Part shown: positions 7,537-16,824 of the stretch, piece after piece
Numbering within the stretch: the stretch's first letter is position 1
Layout of the letters: every line of letters begins with the position of its first letter
NCBI GenBank assembly: GCA_041838515.1
Contig: JBGYPP010000093.1
Location: 1 to 34,583 of the forward strand
DNA from: JBGYPP01 sp041838515
GTDB lineage: Bacteria; Bacillota; Clostridia; Lachnospirales; Lachnospiraceae
Direction: 5' to 3'
Length of the DNA: 34,583 nt
The notes under the pieces: generated by a model
What the model was told of the DNA's origin: nothing
What the model saw: the letters and a program-made list of their open reading frames with translations, nothing else
Databases searched by the model: none
Program-made: the position numbers and the translations under genes

Positions 7537-8388
7537 ATGCGCAAGTGGAGATGGGAGCGGGCTGCCCTGTTGGCGCCCATGTACCTGTTTACCATAGCCT
7601 TTGTGGCCCTGCCCATACTGTGGATGTTCGGTTTGAGTTTTATGGAGAGGGGCCGTATCTGGGGCGTGGAATGGGTGTTTACCCTGGAGAATTACGCCAA
7701 GATTGCCGATCCCCTCTACCGGGGCATATTTTTCCAATCCCTCCGCCTTGCCCTGATATCCACCGGGGTCATCGCGCTGCTGGGATACCCCATGGGGTAT
7801 TGGATGTCCCGTATGTCCGCAGTTTGGAAGCGGCGTATGATGGTTTTGATTATGATCCCCTTTTTTACCAGTGCCTTATTGCGGCTCTATGGCTGGATTA
7901 TCGTTTTTCGGGGAAATGGTGTGCTGGACAGCGTTCTGATGGGTCTGGGCATAACGGAGAAGCCCCTCAAGCTGCTCTATTCCTATCCGGCCGTGGTGGT
8001 GGGCATGGTGTATGCGCTGCTGCCCTTTATGGTGCTGGCTGTATACTCCAGCGCGGAGAAGCTGGACTGGAGGCTGGTGGAGGCGGCCAGGGATCTGGGA
8101 GCATCAGGATTCCATACCTTTAGAACCGTCATCCTGCCTCTGACCATGCCGGGCTTGCTCTCCGGCGTGGTGCTGAGTTTTATTCCCTCTATGGGCCTTT
8201 TCTTTGTGGCGGATCTGCTGGGCGGGAATAAGATCGTGCTGGTGGGATCATTGATACAGGAGCAGCTGACCAAGGGCAGGAACCAGCCCTTTGCCGCAGC
8301 CCTCTCCGCCGTGCTGATGGTGCTGACCACGCTGATTATCCGCTTTTATGTACGGCTCTCCGGCACCTCCCGATTGGAGGGTGTATGA
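7537..8388 (+). CDS. potB: Spermidine/putrescine ABC transporter permease PotB
   Basis: This 283-residue inner-membrane permease has about six spans. The cytoplasmic coupling (EAA) loop EAARDLGASGFHTFRTVILP contacts the ATPase. The N terminus RAALLAPMYLFTIAFVALPI and the SFMERG segment match the PotB/YdcU permease class. A strong ribosome site (GGGAGGAGG) precedes ATG 7537. The last bases overlap the potC start (ATGA at 8385-8388), so potB and potC are coupled, as expected for two halves of one channel. Confidence 0.93.
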   Translation: MRKWRWERAALLAPMYLFTIAFVALPILWMFGLSFMERGRIWGVEWVFTLENYAKIADPLYRGIFFQSLRLALISTGVIALLGYPMGYWMSRMSAVWKRRMMVLIMIPFFTSALLRLYGWIIVFRGNGVLDSVLMGLGITEKPLKLLYSYPAVVVGMVYALLPFMVLAVYSSAEKLDWRLVEAARDLGASGFHTFRTVILPLTMPGLLSGVVLSFIPSMGLFFVADLLGGNKIVLVGSLIQEQLTKGRNQPFAAALSAVLMVLTTLIIRFYVRLSGTSRLEGV

Positions 8389-9215
8389 AAAAAACAAAAA
8401 ATGGGGCTTTCTGGTATGTGGGTATTATGATATGCTTAACATATATACCCATTTTGCTGACTGTGTTGTATTCCTTTAATGCTTCCAAGATATCTTCGAT
8501 TTGGGGGGGATTTTCCCTGCGATGGTATGGGGAGCTATTCCGGGATAAGGACATGGCTAAGGCCTTGTACAACAGTCTGTTTTTGGCCTTTTCCAGCACC
8601 ATCTGCGCCGGAGCCATAGGCACGCTGGGCGCGCTGGGCATGCGCCACCGCAAGAATCCTGCGGACGAGGCCATCTCTCAGGTGGCCATGTTGCCCATTA
8701 TGATACCGGAAATCATACTGGGTATGGTGTTTTTGTCTATTTTTTCCTGGATGGGCCTGCCCTTTGGCATGGTGACGCTGATTATCGCGCATACGGCCTT
8801 TTGCATACCTTATTTTTACTCTATGGTCAGCGCCCGCCTGGTGGGCATGGACAGCCTCCAGGAAGAGGCGGCCATGGATTTGGGCGCGGGCAGGCTGCGC
8901 GTGTTTTGGGATGTGACCCTGCCTATGATACGGCCGGCCCTTCTTTCGGCGGCCATGCTGTCCTTTGCCATGTCCTTCGACGATGTGGTGATCAGTATCT
9001 TTGTTACCGGTCCCGGCACCAATACGCTGCCGGTAAAAATATACACTACATTAAAGACCGGAGTCACGCCAAAGGTCAATGCGCTGGCAGCGCTGATGCT
9101 GGCCGTGACCTTGCTGCTGCTGGGGGCATCGGCGGTTTTTGCGGGTATGGGGAGGAGATACAGGGGGAGGGAAGGTTTGGACGCCCCGGAGGCGTTGAGA
9201 AAGGAGATGTTATGA
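8385..9215 (+). CDS. potC: Spermidine/putrescine ABC transporter permease PotC
   Basis: This 276-residue second permease of the polyamine importer has about six membrane spans. Its EAA loop is AAMDLGAGRLRVFWDVTLP. The segments SFNASKISSIWGGFSLRWY and SFDDVVISIFVTGPGTNTLPV are typical of PotC. ATG 8385 overlaps the potB stop, with GGAGG just upstream inside potB. Its own stop overlaps the potD start at 9212. Confidence 0.94.
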   Translation: MKKTKNGAFWYVGIMICLTYIPILLTVLYSFNASKISSIWGGFSLRWYGELFRDKDMAKALYNSLFLAFSSTICAGAIGTLGALGMRHRKNPADEAISQVAMLPIMIPEIILGMVFLSIFSWMGLPFGMVTLIIAHTAFCIPYFYSMVSARLVGMDSLQEEAAMDLGAGRLRVFWDVTLPMIRPALLSAAMLSFAMSFDDVVISIFVTGPGTNTLPVKIYTTLKTGVTPKVNALAALMLAVTLLLLGASAVFAGMGRRYRGREGLDAPEALRKEML

Positions 9216-10300
9216 AACAATTGGCGAAGAGTATGGGCGCCGCTTTGCTGGCCGGCGCTCTGTTCCTGACGGGATGCGGAGGGCAGTCCGCCGCCACTGG
9301 GCAGACGGCCCAGAGCGGGGAGGCGGCCCAGGCTGGCCAAACCCTCAATCTCTACACCTGGGAGGGTATGTTCCCTCAGGAGATTCTGGACGGGTTTACC
9401 CAGGAAACCGGCATAGAGATACAGTATTCCAACTTTGATTTTGGCGAGGATATGCTGGCCAAGCTGGAGGAGGCCAAGGGCGGTGACTACGATCTGGTCA
9501 TAGCTGACGACTATATTGTGGATATGGCCATACAGTCCGGCCTGGCCCAAAAATTGGACAAGGCCCGGATTTCCACCTATGAAAATATCAATCCCGTGTT
9601 TATGTCCCAGTTTTATGACGAGGAAAATGCTTATACTGTGCCTTACGGGGCGGGCATACCCCTGATAGTATACGATTCATCGTTGACAAATGTGGCCATA
9701 GACAGTTATGCTTCTCTGTGGGATCCCGCATTGGAGGACAATGTGGCCATCATAGGCAACCACAGGGTGGTCAACGGCATGGCGCTCAAGGCGCTGGGCC
9801 AGTCCTTTAACACTGAGGATCTGGAAGTCATACAGCAGGCCGGGGACAAGCTGCTGGAGCTGGCGCCCAATATACGGGTCATAGGTGACAGCAATACCCA
9901 GGATTTCCTGGTGAGCGGAGAGGTGGCGGCTGCCTTTTTGTACACCTCCCAGGTGTATGCGGCCAAGATGGCTCGTGAGGATCTGACTGTGGTATACCCC
10001 AAGGAGGGCCTGGGATTTGGCATTATGGCGGCCTTTGTGCCCAGCCAGGCGCCCAATGCGGCTGCGGCCCACAAATTCCTGGAGTATATCAGCGATGGGG
10101 AGCGGGCGGCCAGGTGCTTTGAGCATTTGGGATACTATTGCACCAACAAGGCTGCGGAGGAATTTATCGCTGAGGAGATGCGCTCTCTGATCATATTGCC
10201 GGAGGATGCCGCCCAGGGGGAGATTATCCAAAATATCTCTCAGGAGGCGGAGGATCTGCACGGACGCATCTTTAGCGAGTTCAAGGCGGCTTGTGATTAA
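9212..10300 (+). CDS. potD: Polyamine-binding lipoprotein
   Basis: This 362-residue extracytoplasmic substrate-binding protein captures spermidine or putrescine for the PotABC channel. The signal peptide ends in the lipobox LTGC with lipidated C22, which anchors it to the outer face of the membrane. A short Gln/Ala/Gly-rich linker follows. The mature domain then opens with LNLYTWEGMFPQEILDGF and includes YDLVIADDYIVDMA, both typical of PotD/PotF. The start ATG 9212 has AAGGAG six bases upstream. The spermidine versus putrescine preference cannot be read from the sequence. There is no terminator before the chemoreceptor gene 48 bases downstream. Confidence 0.93.
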   Translation: MKQLAKSMGAALLAGALFLTGCGGQSAATGQTAQSGEAAQAGQTLNLYTWEGMFPQEILDGFTQETGIEIQYSNFDFGEDMLAKLEEAKGGDYDLVIADDYIVDMAIQSGLAQKLDKARISTYENINPVFMSQFYDEENAYTVPYGAGIPLIVYDSSLTNVAIDSYASLWDPALEDNVAIIGNHRVVNGMALKALGQSFNTEDLEVIQQAGDKLLELAPNIRVIGDSNTQDFLVSGEVAAAFLYTSQVYAAKMAREDLTVVYPKEGLGFGIMAAFVPSQAPNAAAAHKFLEYISDGERAARCFEHLGYYCTNKAAEEFIAEEMRSLIILPEDAAQGEIIQNISQEAEDLHGRIFSEFKAACD

Positions 10301-10348
10301 CAACCAGTCAATATAAGGGTCGGAAAGGAAGGAGAGGGAGCGGGCATC

Positions 10349-11803
10349 ATGAGAGGGGACAGCAAACAAAAACAGCATAGGATCAACCTGATAGTCATTT
10401 TGGTCATGGTGGGTATTTTGGCCGTCCTTCGCCTGACCCAGGGCTTGAACGGTTCTGCAATTGCGGCATTGGGATTTATGGCCGGGGCGGCAGTGCTGTG
10501 CGTACTGTATTATTTCCTTATACCGAATGATCTGGTCAAGGTGGTGGCCACATTGTGGACGGGCGGATTTGCCGCGTTGATTTATGGATACTTCGTGCCC
10601 GGCTCTTCCAGGGTGGCCTTTTTGCCCTATGTGCTGCTGGCCATGGCGGGCAGTTATTTTGTGACCAAGTATATCTATTGGTCCATGTTCCCTATCTGCG
10701 GCGTGATGCTGCTGGTGTCCGTTCTCCATCCCCAGACGGTGGAGGGCATGGCCGAGGCCTCTATAGCCAGCGCCATCACCAAGACTCTGATCCTCCTGGC
10801 CGTGGTCTATGTTACCGGCTTGAACACCCGCAGGGGTGAGGAGATGGTGGCCGAGGCCCAGTATATGCTCTCCACGATCGAGGCGCAGAGCAATACCAGC
10901 AAGGATGTGGCCCAGAGGCTCAACCAGGCCATGGAGTCCAGCGGAAGGCTGATGGCGGAAGTATCCAGCCGCGCCCAGGGCGTAAAGGAATCGGCGGATC
11001 AGATTCATGTGGCCATGGAGAGTCTGATGCAAGGAATTACCACCATTAACGAGAGCGTGGGTACAACCGCCCAGGCTGTCACCGAAAATGAGAAGATCTC
11101 CCAGTCCCTGGCGCAGAGCTTTGCCCAGGTGACCGGATCTGTGGACAAGGGCAGCAAGGGCGCGGCCAAGGTAAAGAGGGAGCTTGGGCAGATGTCCCAG
11201 GAGGTGGAGAGCGCGCTGGAGGTGACCCGGGAGCTGATGGGGCGCATGAACAGTATTCATTCCATCCTGGATGAGATCAACGGCATAGCCAGCCAGACCA
11301 ACCTCCTCTCCCTCAACGCCTCTATAGAGGCGGCCAGGGCCGGGGAGCATGGCAAGGGATTTGCCGTAGTGGCCGGGGAGATACGGGTGCTTTCCGAGGG
11401 TTCGGCCAAGGCGGCGGGCAATATACAGTCCATACTGATGGAGCTGATGGATGTGGCGGAAAAGGCCTCCAAGAAGATAGAGGCCTCCAGCAAGCTCTCC
11501 GGCAAGGGGGCTGTGGAGATGGAGGCGTTGCTGGCCATGCTGCAGGATGTACAGGCCACAACCAACGAAACCGGCAGGATCATGGAGGCCGAGCACGAGG
11601 CCATAGAGAAGGTCATTGCCAAGGTGGGCAAGGAAATGCAGGTCATAGGCATGGAGATGAACAACCTGGTGGCTGTAGGCGAGGAGAATTTTGCCATGGT
11701 GACCAATATCAACAATACCATCAACGAGCAGAGCGATGCCATACGCTCCCTGGAGAGCCAGATGTCCGCCGTATCTGTTCTGGGCAAGGAGCTGGAGATC
11801 TAA
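10349..11803 (+). CDS. Methyl-accepting chemotaxis protein with six-span membrane domain
   Basis: This 484-residue chemoreceptor has about six hydrophobic segments in residues 10-165, with only short loops between them. A long cytoplasmic coiled coil follows. The conserved signalling tip, SQTNLLSLNASIEAARAGEH, lies near residues 314-333 and is followed by KGFAVVAGEIRVLSE. This tip binds CheA and CheW. No large extracellular sensor and no clear HAMP domain are visible, so sensing probably uses the membrane domain, an energy-state signal or a partner protein. ATG 10349 follows AAGGAAGGAGAGGG. It is likely read from the pot transcript and ends at the terminator at 11821. A role in polyamine taxis is a guess from position only. 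Confidence 0.9.
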   Translation: MRGDSKQKQHRINLIVILVMVGILAVLRLTQGLNGSAIAALGFMAGAAVLCVLYYFLIPNDLVKVVATLWTGGFAALIYGYFVPGSSRVAFLPYVLLAMAGSYFVTKYIYWSMFPICGVMLLVSVLHPQTVEGMAEASIASAITKTLILLAVVYVTGLNTRRGEEMVAEAQYMLSTIEAQSNTSKDVAQRLNQAMESSGRLMAEVSSRAQGVKESADQIHVAMESLMQGITTINESVGTTAQAVTENEKISQSLAQSFAQVTGSVDKGSKGAAKVKRELGQMSQEVESALEVTRELMGRMNSIHSILDEINGIASQTNLLSLNASIEAARAGEHGKGFAVVAGEIRVLSEGSAKAAGNIQSILMELMDVAEKASKKIEASSKLSGKGAVEMEALLAMLQDVQATTNETGRIMEAEHEAIEKVIAKVGKEMQVIGMEMNNLVAVGEENFAMVTNINNTINEQSDAIRSLESQMSAVSVLGKELEI

Positions 11804-11820
11804 AACAGGGGATGACAAGG

Positions 11821-11870
11821 AAAAAGAGCCAGGCCGCCGGGGCGTTGCCCCTGGGGTTTGGCTCTTTTTT
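11821..11870 (+). terminator. Rho-independent terminator after the pot/chemoreceptor transcript
   Basis: AAAAAGAGCCA at 11821 pairs with TGGCTCTTTTTT ending at 11870, with an inner GC-rich stem (GGGGC-GTT-GCCCC). The T-run follows directly. It lies 18 bases after the chemoreceptor stop. The A-run on the opposite side makes it potentially bidirectional, so it could also end the tRNA transcript arriving from the minus strand. Confidence 0.9.
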
Positions 11871-11925
11871 ATCATCTGACAGGTGCGGGATATACGCCGG
11901 CCAGCTGATTTATGTGCATAAAAAA

Positions 11926-11997
<72 letters not shown>

Positions 11998-12032
11998 AGA
12001 TAAAAAATCATGAAATTCTTACAACAGAAGTA

Positions 12033-12061
12033 ATTTTATCATAATGGCTGGGGAGTGTCAA
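12033..12061 (-). promoter_or_regulatory. Sigma-A promoter for tRNA-Gly
   Basis: Read on the minus strand, TTGACA (12061-12056), a 17-bp spacer and TAAAAT (12038-12033) make a near-consensus promoter. The tRNA 5' end (11997) lies about 36 bases downstream of the -10 box, leaving a short leader for RNase P to remove. The strength fits a stable-RNA gene. It starts just beyond the acyltransferase stop on the same strand. Confidence 0.85.
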
Positions 12062-12078
12062 TAATAAAAATGTTTTTT

Positions 12079-13128
12079 TTAAGAATTTTTTTGCCGGCGG
12101 CGGAACAGGGAGAACAGCCAGGGGATAAGGCCGTCCTCTATAAACCGCTTGGAGGCCAGGGCGGCCAGGAAGAGCAATAGGCTCATGGCCAGGGCTATGG
12201 ACAGGCTCTTCCCTTCCAATACATCCAGGGGATAGAGCAGCCTGTGTACCGCCAGAATGGGATAGTAGTGCAGCAGGTAGAGGCTGTAGGAGGCAGAGCC
12301 CAGGGAACGCAAAAACCGGGGCGTGCGGTAGCAGGCATCAGCCCAGAGAAAGGCCAGGCATATGCCGGCGCCGGGCAGGGACAGCGAGAGCATGCGGCCC
12401 AAGCCCTGGGAGGGTATATAGGGCATGAGCCAGGGATAGGCGGCCAGCATGGCCAAGGCGGCCAGCAGGGCTGTCAGGGAGCCGACGGGCCTTTTGTGGC
12501 CGTAGAGCCGGGCGCCCAGATAATATATGCCTATGCCCAGGGCGAAATCTGCCATATAGTGGCGAGTGAAGAAGTAGGACAGAGCCTCCCAGGAGAAACC
12601 CGCAGATTGGCCCGGGGAGAGGGGGTATGCCATGCCGGCAAACGCCAATAGGCCGAACAGGCCGCCGACGATCAGGCCCCGCCAGCGGTGGGCATATCTG
12701 TTGGCCAGGACAAAGCAGAGATAAAATGCCATTTCCACGTTTAGGGTCCATCCCAGCCGCAGCAGGGGCTGCACTATGCCGGGGGATATGGAAAAGGGAA
12801 TAAAGAGCAGGCTGGCCGCAAGAGAGGGCAGATCCGCCCGGGTCTGGGCAAAGAGGCCCGGCAGCGCCAGCGCGGCAAAGAAGGTCAACAGTGTCATGGC
12901 ATAATACAGGGGAAGCAGCTTGCGCAGCCGTCTGCCCAGAAAGGGCTGGCCCTCCAGACGGCTGGAGTGCATGGCCGTAAACCCGCTCAGACAGAAGAAG
13001 ATATCCACGGCAAAGGATCCTCGTCCAAAAAAGGGTATATGTTCCCAGAGAATGCAGAGCGCGGCTATGGCCCGCAGCGCCTGCAAGGAGTCAAAGTATC
13101 GGTTGTGATAATCCCTATAGCTGTCCAT
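12079..13128 (-). CDS. Membrane acyltransferase, acyltransferase-3 (OafA/YrhL-like) family
   Basis: This is a polytopic protein of about 349 residues with roughly ten spans. The N terminus has the family pattern FDSLQALRAIAALCILWEHI, whose conserved histidine is thought to be catalytic, followed by AVDIFFCLSGF. Such enzymes move acetyl or other acyl groups onto cell-surface sugars or lipids; the acceptor here is unknown. Of two adjacent ATG codons, 13128 has better spacing from AGGAGG (13138-13133 on the minus strand) than 13131. The tail is basic and cytoplasmic (FRRRQKNS). It is a single-gene unit divergent from the ABC exporter. I see no convincing promoter for it in 13132-13348 and no clear terminator after it. 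Confidence 0.9.
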   Translation of the reverse strand: MDSYRDYHNRYFDSLQALRAIAALCILWEHIPFFGRGSFAVDIFFCLSGFTAMHSSRLEGQPFLGRRLRKLLPLYYAMTLLTFFAALALPGLFAQTRADLPSLAASLLFIPFSISPGIVQPLLRLGWTLNVEMAFYLCFVLANRYAHRWRGLIVGGLFGLLAFAGMAYPLSPGQSAGFSWEALSYFFTRHYMADFALGIGIYYLGARLYGHKRPVGSLTALLAALAMLAAYPWLMPYIPSQGLGRMLSLSLPGAGICLAFLWADACYRTPRFLRSLGSASYSLYLLHYYPILAVHRLLYPLDVLEGKSLSIALAMSLLLFLAALASKRFIEDGLIPWLFSLFRRRQKNS

Positions 13129-13234
13129 CATGCCTCCTGCCTGCCATGGCCTTGGGTGTGGGCGACAATATGTACCCAGTATACAAGATGGCGGCATTCC
13201 GGCACAAGTCCGGCCTGCCGGGCCGGATACTATT

Positions 13235-13262
13235 TTGAGCAGGGGAGGAATAGTGGTATAAT
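13235..13262 (+). promoter_or_regulatory. Sigma-A promoter for the ABC exporter operon
   Basis: TTGAGC (13235-13240), a 16-bp spacer and consensus TATAAT (13257-13262) lie in the divergent gap between the acyltransferase and the exporter. Transcription would begin near 13269, giving a leader of about 80 bases before ATG 13349. No obvious attenuator or riboswitch is seen in that leader. Confidence 0.7.
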
Positions 13263-13348
13263 AAGAGAAAACTACATTTTCACGGCTGGCCGGCAAGGAC
13301 GGGCCATAGCAAACAGCCCTTTACAGAGAAGAAAACATAAGAGGGAGT

Positions 13349-15196
13349 ATGGGAAAAAGAACGCAAGATAAATTGCAAAAACAAAATAAGAATGCAAGAA
13401 AACCTGAAAATAACCCTGCCAAGGAGTCCGGCGGATATACTACCCGGGAACTGATGGCCCGTTTTCTTCCCTATTTTGCGCCTTACAAGGGGATATTGGC
13501 CAAGGATCTGGCCTGTGCGGCTCTGACGGCGGCCTGCGGACTCTCCCTGCCCATGATTATGCGTTATATCACCGATGTGGGCCTAGGGGATGCGGCCAGT
13601 TTGCGCCTGGGTACTATAGCGGCGCTGTCCGGCCTGTATCTGGTTCTGCGGCTGGTGGAGGCTGCGGCCACTTATTATATGAGCAATATGGGGCATGTGA
13701 TGGGCGCATATATAGAAACGGACATGCGCCGGGCGGCTTATGGCCATTTGCAGAAGCTGAGCGACTCTTATTATAATCATACCAAAATAGGCCAGATAAT
13801 GGGGCGCATCACCAATGATCTCTTTGACGTGACCGAGTTTGCCCACCACTGTCCGGAGGAATTTTTTCTGGGGGGATTGAAGGTGGCCGTGGCCATGATC
13901 GTGTTGATGGGCGTTCATCCCGGATTGACCCTGCTGCTCTTTGCCATGCTGCCACCGGTGTTTTTTATTTACCGCATACAAAATGGCCGTATGCGCCAGG
14001 CCTTTAGCAGGCAGAGGAACCAGGTGGGGGAGCTGAACGCCAGGCTGGAGGACAGTCTGTTGGGCCAGAGGGTGGTCAAGGCCTTTGCCAATGAAAATCT
14101 GGAAATAGCCAAATTTGAAGAAGGCAATCAGGCCTTTTTGGAAACCAAGAAGCTCTCCTACCGCTATATGGCTGCCTTTTTTACCACCTCCAGGCTGGTG
14201 GACGGCCTGCTCTATCTGACGGTGCTGGGCGCTGGCGGCGTTTTTCTGGTCTGGGGGCAGATCAGCCCTGGGGATTTGGTGGCCTATTTGCTCTATGTGA
14301 CGGAGATGATCACCACTTTGCGCCGTTTGATGGAATTTACCGAGCAATTCCAGAGGGGCATCACCGGCATAGAACGTTTTGTGGAGATTATGGATGCGGA
14401 TATAGACATATTTGATGCGCCAGACGCCCGGGATTTGCAGGATGTACAGGGAAATATTGCATTTGAGCAGGTCAGCTTTACCTACAAGGGGCGTCAGGAG
14501 GGGGATGGGGAGGCCGAGGTATTCTCCAATCTGGATCTGACCATAGGAGCCGGAGAGAGGGTGGCCATAGTCGGCCCCTCCGGCGGGGGCAAGACCACTC
14601 TGTGCAATCTGATTCCCCGTTTTTATGATGTGGACAGCGGCAGGGTCTGCCTGGACGGCCGGGATGTGCGGGAGTATCGCCTAAAAAGCCTGCGGGACCA
14701 TATAGGCGTGGTGGGGCAGGAGGTGTATCTATTCTCCGGAACGGTGGAGGAAAATATAGCCTACGGACGGCCTGGAGCCGGCAGGGAGGAGGTCATAGAG
14801 GCGGCCAAGGCGGCCGGCGCCCACGATTTTATTATGGAGCTGCCCCAGGGATACGATTCCTATGTGGGCGAGAGGGGTGTTCGCCTTTCCGGCGGCCAAA
14901 GGCAGAGAATCAGCATCGCCAGGGTCTTTTTGAAAAATCCCTCCATACTGATTTTGGATGAGGCCACCTCGGCGCTGGACAATGAGAGCGAGTATTATGT
15001 AGGGTTGGCGCTGGCCGGACTCTCCCGAGGCCGCACCACGCTGACCATAGCCCACAGGCTTTCCACCATACAGAACAGTGACAGGATCGTGGTGCTGGGC
15101 AAGGAGGGCATATTGGAGCAGGGCAGCCACAGCCAGCTGATGGCCTGGGGAGGACATTACGCCGCCTTGCAGGAGAGGGCGGCTTTGGGAACTTGA
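13349..15196 (+). CDS. ABC exporter, fused membrane and ATPase domains
   Basis: This 615-residue half-transporter has a six-span type-1 exporter domain (about 40-335) followed by a nucleotide-binding domain. Walker A GPSGGGKTT is near 409-417, then signature LSGGQRQR near 513, Walker B ILILDEATSALD and the switch histidine in IAHRLSTI. It probably works as a homodimer exporting lipids or drugs, since no partner half-transporter is adjacent. The N-terminal 30 residues are very polar and Lys/Asn-rich. The ATG 13349 start is supported by GAGGGAG, although the spacing is short. The metallo-hydrolase gene follows after 15 bases. The substrate is unknown. Confidence 0.92.
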   Translation: MGKRTQDKLQKQNKNARKPENNPAKESGGYTTRELMARFLPYFAPYKGILAKDLACAALTAACGLSLPMIMRYITDVGLGDAASLRLGTIAALSGLYLVLRLVEAAATYYMSNMGHVMGAYIETDMRRAAYGHLQKLSDSYYNHTKIGQIMGRITNDLFDVTEFAHHCPEEFFLGGLKVAVAMIVLMGVHPGLTLLLFAMLPPVFFIYRIQNGRMRQAFSRQRNQVGELNARLEDSLLGQRVVKAFANENLEIAKFEEGNQAFLETKKLSYRYMAAFFTTSRLVDGLLYLTVLGAGGVFLVWGQISPGDLVAYLLYVTEMITTLRRLMEFTEQFQRGITGIERFVEIMDADIDIFDAPDARDLQDVQGNIAFEQVSFTYKGRQEGDGEAEVFSNLDLTIGAGERVAIVGPSGGGKTTLCNLIPRFYDVDSGRVCLDGRDVREYRLKSLRDHIGVVGQEVYLFSGTVEENIAYGRPGAGREEVIEAAKAAGAHDFIMELPQGYDSYVGERGVRLSGGQRQRISIARVFLKNPSILILDEATSALDNESEYYVGLALAGLSRGRTTLTIAHRLSTIQNSDRIVVLGKEGILEQGSHSQLMAWGGHYAALQERAALGT

Positions 15197-15211
15197 GGAA
15201 AGGAGGCGGGT

Positions 15212-16813
15212 ATGAAATTACATTTTATCGGCGCGGCCAGGGAGGTGACCGGGAGCTGCCACTATGTGGAATGCGGCGGCCGGCATATGCTGGTGGATTA
15301 TGGCATGGAACAGGGGCAGGATGTGTATGCCAATGTGGACATACCTGTGCCGGCGGCGGCCATAGATTTTGTGTTTTTGACCCATGCGCATATAGACCAT
15401 AGCGGCCTGCTGCCCCTGCTCTACGCCCGGGGATTCCGGGGGCGGGTGTATGCCACGGAGGCTACTGTGGATCTCTGCGATATTATGCTGCGTGACAGCG
15501 CCCATATACAGCATATGGAGGCGGAGTGGAAGAACCGCAAGGCCAAGCGCCGGGGGGAGGGGGAGGAGTTTTTGCCTCTCTATACCATGGAGGATGCTAT
15601 GGGCGTGGTGGCCAGGATGTCGCCCTGTACCTATGGGGAGCGCATAGAGGTGGCCGAGGGGATAGAGATGCGTTTTACGGATATAGGCCATCTGCTGGGT
15701 TCCGCCAGCATAGAGCTGTGGCTGCGGGAGGGGAACACGGAGAAGAAGCTGGTGTTCTCCGGGGATATAGGCAATACAAACCAGCCCCTGATCAAGGATC
15801 CGGCCAAGACGGCGCAGGCGGATTATGTCATTATGGAGTCCACTTATGGAGGCCGCTTCCATCCCGCAGACAGGCTGGATTATGTGGAGGCCCTCTCCGG
15901 CATATTGCAGCAGACCTTTGACAAGGGAGGGAATGTGGTCATACCATCCTTTGCCGTGGGGCGCACCCAGGAGCTGCTCTATTTTATGCGGCAGATCAAG
16001 GAGGAGGGGCGGGTCATAGGCCATGGCAACTTCCCCGTGTATGTGGACTCCCCTCTGGCCGTGGAGGCCACCAGCATATTCGGGGCAAACCACAGCCAGT
16101 GTTATGACAGGGAGGCCATGGAATTGGTGCGGGCCGGCAAGAATCCCCTGAGCTTTCCCGGGCTTCGGCTCTCGGTCAGCAGCCAGGAGTCCAAGGAGAT
16201 CAATTTTGAGAATACGCCTAAGGTCATCATCTCGGCCTCGGGCATGTGCGAGGCCGGGCGCATACGCCACCATCTCAAGCACAACCTCTGGAGGCCGGAA
16301 TGCACTGTGCTCTTTGTGGGTTATCAGGCCAACGGCACTCTGGGCCGTTATCTGGCGGAGGGGGCCAAGGAAGTGCGGCTCTTTGGCGAGGACATAGGCG
16401 TGCACGCCCAGGTGCTGTTCTTGGCAGGACTCAGCGGCCATGCGGACCAAAACGGCCTTTTGGACTGGCTGTCCGGCTTTGAGGAAAAACCCCGCAAGGT
16501 CTTTCTAGTCCACGGTGAGGACAATGTGTGCAAGGATTTCGCTGGATATCTCCAGGCGGAGCATGGGTACAAGACCTCTGCTCCCTATGGAGGCTCTATC
16601 TTTGATCTGGCGGCCGGCCGCTACGCCTATGAGGCTGAGCCTGTGCCGGTGGGCAAAAAGGCCAAGGCGGCCACCGGCGCCCACGGCAAGCTGGTGGATG
16701 CGGCTAAGCGGCTGCTGGAGCTGGCCATGCGCAGCGAGGGTATGGCTAACAAGGATATGGGGAGGCTCAGCAGCCAGATACACAGTTTGTGTGACAAATT
16801 TTTTGCCCATTAA
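15212..16813 (+). CDS. Beta-CASP metallo-beta-lactamase-fold hydrolase (RNA-processing type)
   Basis: This 533-residue cytosolic protein has the zinc-site motif HAHIDH near residues 57-62, then GHLLGSA, SGDIG and the beta-CASP motif MESTYGGR. It ends with the Zn-dependent RNA-specificity segment LSGHADQNGLLDWL. This architecture matches the YsiC/CPSF73-like exonuclease-type family. Homologues cut RNA, but the substrate in bacteria is mostly unproven. The last 70 residues are a Lys/Ala-rich tail with a helical end. ATG 15212 follows AAAGGAGGCGGG. It lies between the exporter and thyA with short gaps, so it is probably in the same transcript. Confidence 0.88.
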   Translation: MKLHFIGAAREVTGSCHYVECGGRHMLVDYGMEQGQDVYANVDIPVPAAAIDFVFLTHAHIDHSGLLPLLYARGFRGRVYATEATVDLCDIMLRDSAHIQHMEAEWKNRKAKRRGEGEEFLPLYTMEDAMGVVARMSPCTYGERIEVAEGIEMRFTDIGHLLGSASIELWLREGNTEKKLVFSGDIGNTNQPLIKDPAKTAQADYVIMESTYGGRFHPADRLDYVEALSGILQQTFDKGGNVVIPSFAVGRTQELLYFMRQIKEEGRVIGHGNFPVYVDSPLAVEATSIFGANHSQCYDREAMELVRAGKNPLSFPGLRLSVSSQESKEINFENTPKVIISASGMCEAGRIRHHLKHNLWRPECTVLFVGYQANGTLGRYLAEGAKEVRLFGEDIGVHAQVLFLAGLSGHADQNGLLDWLSGFEEKPRKVFLVHGEDNVCKDFAGYLQAEHGYKTSAPYGGSIFDLAAGRYAYEAEPVPVGKKAKAATGAHGKLVDAAKRLLELAMRSEGMANKDMGRLSSQIHSLCDKFFAH

Positions 16814-16824
16814 GGAGGCGGCCT

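Noticed and set aside
10301..10348. Separate promoter for the chemoreceptor (TTGTGA and TATAAG nearby)
   Set aside because: The spacing is only about 15 bp and both boxes are poor. Read-through from potD is more likely.
13132..13234. Promoter for the divergent acyltransferase
   Set aside because: No -35/-10 pair with acceptable spacing was found on the minus strand, although one must exist.
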